This document shows positions 35,537 through 47,078 of a DNA stretch of 64,000 nucleotides, piece by piece. Each line of letters begins with the position of its first letter. The first letter of the stretch is position 1. The notes below the pieces were generated by a model. It was given only the letters and a program-made list of their open reading frames with translations. It did no database searches and was not told where the DNA came from. This DNA comes from Adineta ricciae. Taxonomy: Eukaryota > Rotifera > Eurotatoria > Adinetida > Adinetidae. The stretch lies in assembly GCA_905250025.1 (NCBI GenBank), contig CAJNOJ010000241.1, positions 1-64,000 of the forward strand, written 5' to 3'. The translations under genes and the position numbers were made by a program.

Positions 35537-36802
35537 CTAAATGTGAAAAACTTCTTTTGTTATTTGATGATAACTATTCAGTAATTGTTGTTGTCGAAAA
35601 GTGAATTTCTTCGGTGTTTGTTGATGATTCGTCAAACAAGAATAAATTCCGATTCGCCATTGTCCTTCTTCATTCCACGCCTCGATGTTCAGTAAATCCT
35701 TCTTGCTCTCAGATCGACTCTTGAGAATTCCACCATTCCACCAAAGAAGTGTTTTCTCTTCATTATAATGCAAAAGATGTCCGCAAAGGATCGTCTGTTT
35801 CTTCTTCTTTCCGATTTTTCCGATTCCCGCAGTCAGAGTTGGAACAAACGAATAAGAAATGTTCATCATATGTAAACCAATCCACCACGTATCTTTATCT
35901 CCATACAAATGTTCGTATGTGATTTGATGTCGTTCGTGATAATCATTAAGTTTACAAATAGCGAGAAGGCCGGAGAAAAGACGAGATTTGTCAATGAGAA
36001 CAACGCCGGACTCTTGTGTTCGCTGAGGATATGATCGATTTGATTGTATGGAGAAGGATTCAACCCAATTAATATGACCTTTAGTGATATTTGGACGATC
36101 GTAGAAGAATAAACTTCCTGTTTGATTGTATAAGTCATGTTGGAATAAAAGCGAGGGTTTTTCGAAAAATAGCACATCGGCATCCATTAGAAGAACTTGT
36201 TCGAATTGAGACGCTAAAACAGCATAGGGTTTGATTTCCCAACCTCGCAGTTTCAAATAATTATCATTAAAACTCATCGTTGATAGATCGATTAAGCGAA
36301 TATTGGAATAATGTTTCCTGAGAATATCCTGATTTTCCTGAGAAAGATCAGATGGAGTTGAATAAATGACTTCGATTGGTAATTCATTTTCGACGACTTC
36401 CAAAGCTTTGATTGCCACTAATGCAACACCAAAATGTTCATTTCCCGTGCAAATAACGATTCCTTTGCTGTTCTTTTCCCCCTTGAAATCGTTCACAGTT
36501 CGATTGTTCGGCGAATAATAAATCCATGGAAATAACTTTTCAGTAAGATTTGCATTCGGATTGGAGAAATATTCGCGTAAATCAGATGTTAATTCAGTGA
36601 AATTCAAATAAATCTTTCGTTGAGTGATCGCAGGAGAATCATTGTATAGAGAATAAGAGTGATAAATAAGTAAGAGAAGAGGAAATATGATTAAACTGAT
36701 TAAGCAATACTTTTTTCGACTGATTTTCTCTATGAAAATATTAATGTTATAATAAAAAGAGAATCGGGAAATATATTTGCACTTACTTGATAGAGAGGCC
36801 AT
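35537..36802 (-). CDS. GT71 (MNN1-type) alpha-mannosyltransferase-like protein (A2 copy, 2 exons, 402 aa)
   Basis: Exon 1 36802-36787 (16 bp, MASLS), intron of 57 bp, exon 2 36729-35537; same structure and length as A1. Reading straight through the intron gives a longer frame with an artificial N-terminus, but the GTAAGT...TTTCATAG intron yields the expected type II anchor (residues 13-33, CLISLIIFPLLLLIYHSYS). DAD metal site about 188-190, plus TGNEHFG, QESGVVLIDKS and GDKDTWWIG landmarks. Predicted Golgi enzyme extending N- or O-linked mannose chains; the exact linkage is not deducible. Differs from A1 by scattered conservative changes, consistent with both copies being maintained. Confidence 0.87.
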   Translation of the reverse strand: MASLSSKCKYISRFSFYYNINIFIEKISRKKYCLISLIIFPLLLLIYHSYSLYNDSPAITQRKIYLNFTELTSDLREYFSNPNANLTEKLFPWIYYSPNNRTVNDFKGEKNSKGIVICTGNEHFGVALVAIKALEVVENELPIEVIYSTPSDLSQENQDILRKHYSNIRLIDLSTMSFNDNYLKLRGWEIKPYAVLASQFEQVLLMDADVLFFEKPSLLFQHDLYNQTGSLFFYDRPNITKGHINWVESFSIQSNRSYPQRTQESGVVLIDKSRLFSGLLAICKLNDYHERHQITYEHLYGDKDTWWIGLHMMNISYSFVPTLTAGIGKIGKKKKQTILCGHLLHYNEEKTLLWWNGGILKSRSESKKDLLNIEAWNEEGQWRIGIYSCLTNHQQTPKKFTFRQQQLLNSYHQITKEVFHI

Positions 36803-37074
36803 GTTTCTAGTCAATGATCGAAAAAAAAGAACACGAAAGAGAAACATGGGCATTCATATGTGACGGCAAAATGCGCTTTTCAATCAATTTTTTTATTCAT
36901 CCTACTTCTTGATTGATAACGATCACACATGTGTGAAGAGGATGCAATCATGTTATACTATCAACGACGTAATTAGCCGTACGCCTTTTTTTTTGTTTAT
37001 TTAAGATAGCAAAAGTCGATGGTGTAATATAGGAATGGGTTGTGGGTTTTAAATGGGAAAAAAGTCATTTGTCT

Positions 37075-40000
37075 CTACTTGTTTTTGTTCTTTTTCATTT
37101 TCTTTTCCAATAATTTTGTTATATACTTCAAAATATTTCCAACATTTGGACTTCCCAATCCTGTAACAGGATCCCAGCCACATGCAGCTTGAAAACCTTT
37201 ACATTGACTCGTACATACAGTTGAAGTACATTTATTATTTCCAACTGTTATATCTTTTAAGCAGTTTGGACATTCTTTTGCCATCTGGTAGAGTAGTGGA
37301 TTTAGAAATCCCAACGTTTTACCCGTTATCTTTATCGAATGTGAGTTGAGAATCGAAACAATACTAGCCCATAATGGTGATGATGCACTTGTGCCACCGA
37401 CTGCAAGATTAACAGAATCCTGAACCATAAATATTCTTACACCAAACGCAGACACATCAGGAAAGGCTCGTCCATATCGTTTATACATTGATGAAGGAGG
37501 ATAGAAGTCTGATGTTTTATCGGTATAATATCTTTCATCTCGGAAATAATGATCAACAGCTTGTTTTTGATAGGATGGTTGAGGAGCAAAATCGGAGAAT
37601 CCACCACCGCTAGGAAATCTAGTGAAAGTTGGATCGTCTACACTGACAGCAATTTCGTCTCCATCCGACACACATTTAAAAGTTGAACTTAATTCAGTAC
37701 AAGCTGGTGGTTGATCTGCAAATGTTTCGTACTTTGCGTTGACTAATGTTGTTCCGCCAACCGATGTTATGAAAGGTGATGATGCTGGGTAATCCGGATA
37801 GAATACTTTGTTTGTACAATTCGAAAGAAAACTGTTTACTCCATCATCGCCACTTGAGACGAAAATTGAAATACCTCTCATTGTTAGTTTCATGAATTCG
37901 ATATTTGTACGGGTAATATATCGTCTATCTGCATCTAAAACTTCTTCAGCACAATCAGTCACTTGTGTACATACCAAACTTTCCGGATCACCATAACTAA
38001 TCGACAAAACTTGTGGTACATCATCTACTTGATTTAATGTAAATATAGTAGTATAGAAGTTTTCACCACTCATATTCATTGTATTATAATTTAAATACCA
38101 AGTGTCAGCTAATGGATTTATACCAAACATAAGTTCAATATCTAACATTGTCTCAATACCCGGATCTGATTGATTGTTAATCCCGAGAATATGGTTTGGT
38201 TTCAGAGGTTTGAATGGTATGTTCACTAACTGTGAATATAGTTTTAAATCATTTTCACTATAGAACTGACCGAGAAATTCAAGAGCACCTTGAGAAACCT
38301 GAGAATCTAAGTCAGTTTTCCGAACGTTTGGAATATTATAATACGTAAGAATGAATTGAGGAACAAGTATCGATTTAACTACAGTTGCGACATTCGTAGG
38401 ATCTTGATCATCTTTAACATTGAAATGCATTCGATTTGGATCGACAGAGTTTCTGTGGCTAATCAAAAAATCATTGATTCCAAGCCAGAAATCGATATAT
38501 TGACCAATTTCCCCCGGAAAGCAAAATCTTTCATGAGCTCGATGAAAGGTTTTTCCTGTCTTGGAATGTTTGTAACGATAAAATTTAATGGAAAAGATAT
38601 TCGATAAATGTTGGACTGTTGTTTTTATTTGAAACACGTCAGTTCCAATCAATTTGACGGATGTAAATGAGTGTTCTGTGAACCAATGCTTAACTGCATT
38701 CAAAATTCGATTATCAAGTGTAAGAATCTTATCGATTGCAGGACGTGTCAACCAGTTTTGATATTCATCATTGTTTGGATCGGTGATTTTCCAAAATATT
38801 TTCTCTAATTTCTGTAATGCTATTGGATCTTGCTTCAGGACCAGAAAAAATGTTATTGATTCGTTCGGATCGGATAATTCAGATGAAGTCGTTAGCCAAT
38901 GAGGAATATGATCTATTTATGAAATGTGTTAAACGAAACTCAAAGTGATATTAGTGAGTGGAAAAATTCATTTTTTATACAAATCAGAGAATCTATGAAG
39001 AATGTTTATGTGAAATTGTCGTTCATCTCTATTTTGAAGGGGAAACACAGCAAATCTTATTTTAAACACTAACAACAACAACAAAAGGTCTTGCTGAAAT
39101 CACACCATTCGAAGCGCAATGTAAAACATGACTTACGTTTTGGTGTTGATGGTTGACACTTTTTTGTCTTCCCTTCATTGGTTGGTTCTGCAAAAAGAAA
39201 GTATTTCAAATCATTCATTTGTATGACGATAAACGTTTATGTCTTTAACATATATCTTCCCAAAATCAAATATAGAGCATCAGATTACTTTTCGTGTTGG
39301 GTGCCTTTGATGATCTTTTGTAATTATTATTTAGAACTGGTTCATATCGATAGCGATTGTCGTCGTCGTCGTCTTCTTCCGTTTCATTAATTTCCTCAAT
39401 ATTGTTTACTGTTTTGTAAGGTTTAGAAATCGAGAATGAACCGAGACTAGTGCGAAGACCACCTTTGAAACCACCTGTTAAATGATTTATCGCAGGGATA
39501 TCACGACCAATCACTAACATAAAGTAAAAGTATATTATTAGAATAATGACAAACGGAAACTAACAGGGTTGTGGTAGAAAAAAAGGGATCATATTAATAG
39601 GAGCAATCGGTGGGACTCCACTACTGACTAAACTGGCATAACCGGAAGCAATAAGTTCAGCAACGGAATACATTTTGCCATAAAAATTAATCAATGGAGG
39701 TATAATGTAGACTAAATTAATAATAAAATATAAAAACCTATTTGACTTATGGGAACACTAACCACCTCCTGTTGGAGAAAATATTAATGTTTGTTTAGTA
39801 TATCGATCGACGAATATCGGAATCCTTGGCATAAAACTAAGGAAAGGTCCGTTGAAAGCTATAAAAAGCAAAAGTATTTAATAGAATCAATGATAAATGA
39901 AACAAAGTATACGCATGTGACGACGATCATATTGCAGTACAGGAAACCGAAGCCTTTGATTGTCTCGTCTATTATTACGACGATAACCATCCTTATTGAT

Positions 40001-41241
40001 GTAAATATTCACATGGCCAACACGTTCAGGTGATTTCGGCTTCTAGAAGTCAAGAGATATATGTAAAAAACAGGCGAGAATTTTTAGTTCGTGTTTTTAT
40101 GAAAGTGTGTAAGAAGATAAACAGCTGTAGAATAAAAATACTTGCATGATGTTCTGTGTATGATCGTAGTTGAAAATGTTGATCATCATTGTTTGCCTGT
40201 TCTGCTTCTCCATTCTCGTCTGATGAATCTTCCATGTCATCTATTGAAGAGCATTACATATTTATAAAGCTATCAAGTTTGAAACCCTCCCATGCGTGAC
40301 ACTTGCGCTTCGAAAGAATGAAAATATAGAGTTTTATTAACTTTAATCGAAAATAAGGTAAATATCAGAAGTGAATCACTCGTTTCAGAATCCAATACAG
40401 AGGTAAAACTGGTATTGATATCGGATACCCTATTGTATATAATGTTCTCTCGTAAACTGATTCGAAACATCTGAAGTCTTAAAAATATCGGTCAATGTTC
40501 AGTATGCGAATGGCCACTAACTAGAACGTGGACTACTATAGTATTGATAACAATTTAGAATCGATCAGTCAACGAAAAGAAAATATTTCAAATAATTATG
40601 TTGAAGGTCTAATCTGCCAATGACTATTCGATTAGTTAAAGTTCTTCGCTCTATCTCGCATACCCATACCCATGTTTTACTGAGACGTGTGATAAACCTG
40701 AATCTGAACTCAAGTAAAACATTGAAATAATACGCATTCATCCTATCTGCAACTCCTTTGACTTTTCCGACTTGGCGTATTGAACAGAGCTTTGGGTCAA
40801 ATTCCAAGGCGTTCATCGCTGCGTAAACCATATGTGAATGTCAATCAAACAATTAGACTGGAGCTCTCCAAACTCAAATGGTGCGGTTCGTTTATTTTCT
40901 GTTAGCGGTAATGAAACAGAAAATATAAAACTCACTTTGCTTTTTCATATTCGTGACGACGTTACTGTGTCGCGCCTGATAATTCGCCAATGCCACAATA
41001 GATCCGCCAGCAATGAAAAGAAGCAATAAAACGACACAGAACATACGCAAACGCCGTGTGCTACAAAAAAGGAGTAGAGTTTATGCATACATTTCTTATT
41101 GCTTTTGCTCTAAAATCTTTACTGCACGTGTGATACGTCTCTTGATGTTGATGCACACATAACGGATTCTGGTCTCTGTTGATTCGTTATCATGTGCTCC
41201 ATTTCTGCGTTATCTTGACGCTGTTCATCATCGACACTCAT
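37075..41241 (-). CDS. Predicted type II membrane-anchored sedolisin (S53 serine-carboxyl protease), 9 exons, 941 aa
   Basis: Exons: 41241-41123, 41060-40936, 40240-40146, 40042-39913, 39858-39763, 39711-39565, 39513-39289, 39187-39137, 38912-37075; all phases agree and the total is 2826 bp. Residues 1-40 are cytosolic and acidic. A single membrane segment follows (about 47-66, MFCVVLLLLFIAGGSIVALA). Residues about 80-330 are a low-complexity stem (acidic, Asn/Arg-rich, Pro-rich, an EEDDDDDN run). Exon 9 holds the S53 propeptide (HIPHWLTTSSELSDP...) and the catalytic domain: Glu583 and Asp587 in GIETMLDIELMFG, Asp685 in SSGDDG, Ser838 in GGTSASSP, then the C-terminal Ca-site region (DITVGNN, GWDPVTGLGSP). 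Sedolisins are acid endo- or tripeptidyl-peptidases, usually secreted or lysosomal. A membrane stem is unusual. The third intron is GC-AG. N-terminal exons are supported by phase and splice signals only. Confidence 0.82.
40043..40145 (-). other. GC-AG intron in the sedolisin gene
   Basis: The donor side reads CATCAT|GCAAGT and the acceptor CTTCTAG|AAGCC. Using the nearby GT (one codon later) would bring an in-frame TGA. The GC donor restores phase 0, giving EHH joined to KPKSPERV. GCAAGT is the standard consensus of the minor GC-AG class handled by the major spliceosome. Confidence 0.6.
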
Positions 41242-43490
41242 TTGAAGATATTCTCGTATTGTATGTGATACTTCCTATGATCCAATAAATATATTAAAAC
41301 AAAAGACATTTTAGGGTGAGAGTGATGTATGGTCAGAACATCGTTGGAATATGGTATGATGGCAGCCCGGACTCAGAAGCTACACTACTCCCACAAACAT
41401 GCTTGGTGATTAATAGAACTTTGAGAAAAGTTGCGACAACTAACTCCTTGTCGAAAGGGATCCAACATCAAAACTGTGAATCGGGGTGTATATCTTCATT
41501 ACGGAATTCTTCACTGCAGTGGGTCTATCTGCATAATAAATTCTTATAATGACACCTCTTTACCTTTAGAACTCTACCACGAATTCCTATACTTTGATGC
41601 GACTATGTAATGAGTGATCTATCTACTTATACTGCTTGCCTGCCAGTGTGTGATGTACAGCTTGACTTTCGCAGGGATATAGGAATAAATTTGAACTGGC
41701 GACAAAATCGTAATTACGCACGAACTCACTACATGATCGAGACTACGGTAATTCCTCATAAATGAACATATCAAGACAATCTTACCGACATCATTATTTT
41801 TTATGATATACTTTTATCTCCTATCATGTCGTCTGACAAAGTCATTCTCAGTGTAACGAAGTACAAAAGATGAAGAAATATCATTATAACTTCAATCTTT
41901 TGCTTTTATTACCATTCTAACAATGACATTGAGAAAAGATGTCTTTCTTATCTCTAGTATGATGGTGTTGATAGTGCTGCTTCAATATCCAGTTGTTTTT
42001 CAATGATGAAAAAAACACTTATTCATAAAGAATAATATGTGAGAAAAAAGATTAAATTAAACAATATACATGGACTTAGTGAAAATGGAGAATATAATGC
42101 AACAACGATATAACTTATCAACAAGGTGTCGATATATGAATGTATAGATAAGAAAAAAACATCAGCTGGTATTAAGTTTTTCACCTTTTCTTATGCTCCG
42201 GTCTTTCCGACAGTGTGCTTTGATTATCTTAGCGTGTAAATTCATAGCGAGAGACGTGCATGCTTCTTAAGAAGGTCTATTATAAACATCTTCTTGAAGA
42301 TGAGGACGCGAATGTGAATTTGTGTACTACTACAATTTGCTAATCCGCACTCACTGTTTTTCTGACCAATTCAAGTGTCATAAGCAGAATTGAATCAATA
42401 TCCGACACGAATACCATTTCATTCAATAAATTCAAATAATGGCTCCGATAGTATTCTAATCTTGTCTCTATATATCAAACAAAACTATTCACAATATGCA
42501 ATCAAATTAGAAAATATATCCAATATAAATCCAATCTCAAACATCATTGAGAAATGCTCCACTTAATCCAAATAAGAACATAAGCATCTATTCTGTCACG
42601 AGGGAAATTGGCTTTACAAAAAACTAACGTTGATACCACACAAAAAGACATAATACAGCTCAATTCATAGAAACTCCACTTTCACAGAATTCTTGACCAA
42701 ATATAAACTATATTCGTAGTTATGAATTTCTGACGATACAGACAATGTGAAAACTCATATCTTGTTCTTTGACGCAGCTGTTGGAGATGCGAGCGTTCGA
42801 AACGTCAACTATCTCATCTTGAAAATTGTACTCTTTTATTCAAGGACAAAAACACAGTCAACTTCTTTAATTATTTCGACTGTCACCGAAGATAGTTTAT
42901 AGTCGAATGTGTGTTGTTGTTCTGTTTTACACACACATCAATACACGATGTGCATGTGTCAAACTGTTCTTATCTCATATTCGTGTAGCTTGTAAGAGAG
43001 AGAGAGTCGTCCTTGTGATGATAATAGTCATCTTACCCCCGGTTTGACCCTGTCCAATAGAAAAGAGATATTTCAAAACAATCGATTTAAAACCTTTCCA
43101 CTCTCTTATAGTGAGTTGACATAATGGAAAATATCTTTCATGGCGGATAATTTAGCTTCTGTGTGTTTGGTGTCGAATATGTATTGTGAGATTATAATCG
43201 ACAAAGTAACGGGAAAGGACCGCAAACACACTTTTATCGATAACGCCGAGAATGAATTCCATTATGTATAAGACACAGAACGAAAAATCCATACGGATAA
43301 ACGTTTCCATATAAGGACACATAGAAGAGAAAAATTTCAAGGAATCATACTATTATAGCTGCAGCGTGATTTATTTGTTTGTTTTTACTCAAAACCAGCG
43401 TGTAAAAACACGTAAGGTACCTTTGGGCAAGATTCGACATTTCTTGAGTCGATTCGATTCTACATAGGTTCCAGTCATACAAATTTTTCA
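41242..43490. other. Intergenic, no gene seen
   Basis: The right part of the sedolisin upstream region, then AT-rich sequence. A TCATAG site at about 41270-41280 (-) could be a 5'-UTR or trans-splice acceptor. A plus-strand frame at 41316-41549 and others have no protein-like features I can defend. Confidence 0.45.
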
Positions 43491-43532
43491 CCCCATCCAC
43501 ACCCTCCCACACCCACACCCACACCCTCAAGA
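43491..43532 (-). repeat. Telomere-like repeat, C-rich strand on plus
   Basis: CCCACACCCACACCCACACC-type tract; on the minus strand it is mixed TGTGGG/TGAGGG units. Polarity points left, away from block B1. A further ACACCCTCAAGAG piece lies at about 43574. Confidence 0.8.
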
Positions 43533-43713
43533 TCGTTTTGAATCATTTTCTTATTTGTAAACTCACTGTCATACACACCCTCAAGAGCAAATACGAAATA
43601 TCAGTAAAGAGTTTTGAATCCAAAAGAAATCTGATGAGACAAATATGAAACGAATAGGTAAAACATTTTTAATTCGAAAAAATTCAAAGAAATTAAGTAT
43701 TCGCAAATTAGTT

Positions 43714-44820
43714 TTAATTTATCGAATTGGTTGACATGACTTGACTTGACGATTTTGAACGAACTCTAGTTTTAACTGATTGTCTTGAATTCGATAAATT
43801 TTGTCTTATTTGACGACGAGGATACAAAATGATTCGAAATGCTTTTGTTCGAATAACTGAACTTGTCATTAATAAAATAGGAAAATGCGAACAATGATGA
43901 AGAATTTCCATTAAATCTAATATAATTGATATATTATTTGTTACCATTTTGTGATTATGCATTGTTGACCAGCCATTTAGAAATCCTATTGGTGTTGTTA
44001 AAGTAATAAACGTCATATTTGAAAGAAAAACATATAAAATAACACTTTGGTCTCTCCAATCAGAAGTTTTTCTTCTACCTAAACGATTTCTACGTCGATC
44101 AGAACGACATTTTAAACCAATGATTAATATTATATTTGTTATTGTTATCAATATTGGTAAAATTAAATTATTTAAACCAATAGTTTCAATAAATATTAAA
44201 TCACTTAATGAATATTTATAACCATAAGATTTATAATATGCATTGTCACATGAAAATAATATTGATAGATTATTTAATCCAACAAAACAATATGAAACAC
44301 TATAGGGAATAAATAAAAATGGATGATCATAAATAAGAATAAATATTATTATTAATATACTAATCAATTGAGCGCGTTGACGAGTTATTAAATAATTACG
44401 ATTATTTCCCCAAATTTTTAAATTACGTTCAATTCCTTTGAATAAAAAAGTTATTTGCTGTTTTTTTTAAATTTTATTTCGCTTACCTAATGCCAAAAGA
44501 AACGAGTAAGATAAATTTTCAGTTGATAATGTTAAAAACCATGATATTGAACAAACAAAAATTGGATGTTGAATATAAAAATAAATAATATGTAAAATAT
44601 ATTCAGAGAACAATTTAGTTGTATCTGATATTGATAGCGCAATTATAAATATTCCGTATGAAGTTTTGCAAAGAGATTTTGATCGAATAAATAATAAACA
44701 TGAACAAATATTTAATAAAATACCAATTATTGTCAAGAAAAAACCAATGAAATAAAATGAGAAAATCAAATGTGCATTTACATTTTCACATGAAGAATTC
44801 ATTTTAAAAATTTCTGACAT
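43714..44820 (-). CDS. Rhodopsin-class GPCR, neuropeptide-receptor-like (B1 copy, 2 exons, 351 aa)
   Basis: Exon 1 44820-44487, 51-bp intron (GTAAGC...TTCAAAG), exon 2 44435-43714. Seven hydrophobic segments: TM1 about 20-45 (IGFFLTIIGILLNICSCLLF), TM2 around IIALSISDTTKLF, TM3 ending LLALGIERNLKIW (ERN in place of DRY), TM4 AQLISILIIIFILIY, TM5 ILPILITITNIILIIG, TM6 VILYVFLSNMTFITLT, TM7 region ISIILDLMEILHHCSHFPIL. N-terminal NSS is a glycosylation site, and Cys residues before TM3 and in loop 2 fit the usual disulfide. Bdelloids have a large expansion of such FMRFamide-receptor-like GPCRs. TM7 lacks a clear NPxxY, so coupling is uncertain. Ligand unknown. Confidence 0.82.
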
Positions 44821-45424
44821 TCACTTTCCAAAAGAAAAAAAAACAGAAGCACCATCAATTTTCATCATGGGTGTGCCAGTGAAAGAAAAAAAAAGTCGAG
44901 AGCTAATGCTCAACAAGAAATTGAAAAACTACACTTATGAGCTCATTATTCTCAAGAGCAACATCTACGAACAGTCATATCGTCTCATTAAAATTCGAAC
45001 CACTCCTTTTTTTAACAATGTCTTTTACTTTTGAGTATTTTCAATGAAAAATTGGCTTTTATTTTTACCAAGTACTTGAAACTCTGTATAAAATTACTTT
45101 TTATTTCTTTTTTCTTATATTATTTATGATAATCAAATACAGGGTATCACAAAAGTGTCTTGCCTGAAAGAAAAATCAACAATGGGCATGGGCAAGATTC
45201 ATTTTTTTCAAAATTTAAACCAAAACGAACTCAAATAAAGTATAAAATTATATCACAGATAACTAAACTATGTAATCTTTATTTGAACCCGATTATTCTA
45301 TATTAAATTATTGTTATCTATATTATGGTTATAGCATAAAAAGTCTCGGAGTTTTGCTCCTCGAAAAAATGATCGAAATCATTATACTGCTATATTTATT
45401 TTATTTACGATTTGCAACATGAAA
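44821..45424. other. B1 intergenic between GPCR and MULE relic
   Basis: AT-rich, no gene. Contains CAGGGTATCACAAAAGTGTC at about 45141, also in B2 (54820), which looks like the end of a DNA transposon and may belong to the MULE relic or to an older insertion. Confidence 0.4.
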
Positions 45425-47078
45425 CTAAAGGCCACGTAAGAGATCATGCATTGTAATTTTGTTTTTATTAATTCGATCATAAAGTTCTTTTATACGTTGT
45501 TCAGCAATTCTGCTTTTCGTTGGAGGCAACATTCCAATATCTCTTTATTGAATTAAATCATGAATTGTATTAATTTCTTGTTGTAGAATTGGATGAGTTT
45601 TCTGCAAACACCGATTGAATCTATTATTGTAACCTATAAATGCACAATATCATTGATGAAACAATCTTTTTTCCTTTTAGAAAATCTTGGCTATAATTGT
45701 TAGTTCTATCAGGTAATTCATAAACATTCCGTGTTGATATTGGATGCATCCAATGATGGTTGGAATATTTTGATAAACTTGAAATTTCTTCACGCTCATC
45801 TTCAATCAATTCGTGGCCAGCTCATGAAACAACGTATCAACATATGTTGGCGGCACAAACGCCTACGGCATTGCTTGTTTGAGAACATTTCGAACCATAA
45901 AATTATTGACATAACTTGATGAGAAACCTAGTGCTTAAACATGTCTATGAACGGACTGCGAGAGATGAAAAAGAAACATAGTTTTTGAGTGATTTTTTCG
46001 AGAACTACATCCAACAAAACTAAAGAGAGCAACATTAGCAATATTTCACTTACGTTAGTTGCAGCTATAATCAAGCCTGAATTTAAAAAAAGCTTTCGGT
46101 AGACCTGGCTAAAAATCTTTCATTATGTTCACAGGATCGAATTTTACATTGAATCACTTTGCTTGATCAAATAAAATGCTGAATAGGCACAAATAAGTTG
46201 GTGCTTTTCGGTCAGAAAGAAGTATTTATTTTTAAGTAGCTTTGTATCATAAAAGCTGCTTACGTGTTCCATGATGAATTAATTGTATATTGAAGATTTG
46301 CTCGAAACCTAGAGGTGAACTTGAAAAAATACCATCTATATGTAAACGTTCGCTGTTGAATAACAAACGGAGTTGAGTATCAGATGACCAGACTAAAGAT
46401 CCTCCTGATGACTCTATATTATTTGATGAATCGAATTTGCATTGAGAATTTTCAGTGTCATGCAACCGCAACAGACGATTAACATCAAGGTAATCTTTTG
46501 TATAAGAATCTGGTAAAAGTACAAAAGATGCTGAATTTAGTATTGTGGGAATTTTTTTCTGACGAACGTAACTTAAACTAAGACCTAAGAAAAAGAAGAA
46601 ACATATGTTGGAATAATCAGTGACATTTATTTTTATACTGTACCTATTTCGAAGATATTTGGAAGATTAGCTAGTGCATCGCCGCTTAGCAAACCATGTC
46701 GAATCTCTTGTTTAGCAAGTTCGTGTAATGTCACCAATTCTTTTTAAATTACGGATTTCTAATGCAGTGGGATTTGGTAAATGTGTGTGCTTAGTCTACT
46801 CTCTCGAAAATTTTATAAATTCATCGTTAAGACTAGTGTGCAAAAGCAAACCACACAGTCTCTCTCTGCACCGCGCCAAAATTGAACATTCCATTTCGAT
46901 TAAAATCCTTGAACTGACACTGAAATCCTTTTATATGTAATATCACTTTACGTTTATTTGTTGTTGTTTTAATAATTGTGGGTATAGGTGATGTAGATCA
47001 CGACTTCGGTTTGGAACTGGGTGAAAATGATGATGACGATGGCATTTCATCACTGGATGTCGAATCGGGTGATGCCAT
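45425..47078 (-). pseudogene. FLYWCH/MULE transposase relic (B1)
   Basis: Reads as protein in pieces on the minus strand. A start (MASPDSTSSDEMPSS) is followed by a TGA shared with B2. A FLYWCH-like region follows (LNDEFIKFS, HLPNPTALEIRNLKRI). Then come the start of the MULE transposase core (LLFNSERLHIDGIFSSSP, FEQIFNIQLIHHGT) and its C-terminal end (VYELPDRTNNYS, NNRFNRCLQKTHP, ITMHDLL). Several stops and frameshifts, and a 20-bp or longer deletion removing NIWVSIDSF relative to B2, show it is dead. MULE transposases with FLYWCH zinc fingers are DDE enzymes of Mutator-like elements. Confidence 0.7.

Larger units (their letters stand above)
21957..37385. repeat. Duplicated block, copy A2 (partner A1 at 2640-18092)
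   Basis: Same gene order and orientation as A1. Unlike A1 it continues past 37385 into a full sedolisin gene. It contains two single-N joins (23426 and 25216), each flanked by an overlapping contig end read twice, so this copy is stitched from at least three contigs. Confidence 0.9.

Noticed and set aside
35537-36853. 438-aa reading of the A2 glycosyltransferase beginning at 36853
   Set aside because: It reads through a GTAAGT...TTTCATAG intron that both copies share; the spliced 402-aa model gives a proper type II anchor.
40050-40235. 61-aa frame MEDSSDENGEAEQ... as an independent small protein
   Set aside because: It fits as exon 3 of the sedolisin gene in phase with exons 2 and 4, the rest being intron.
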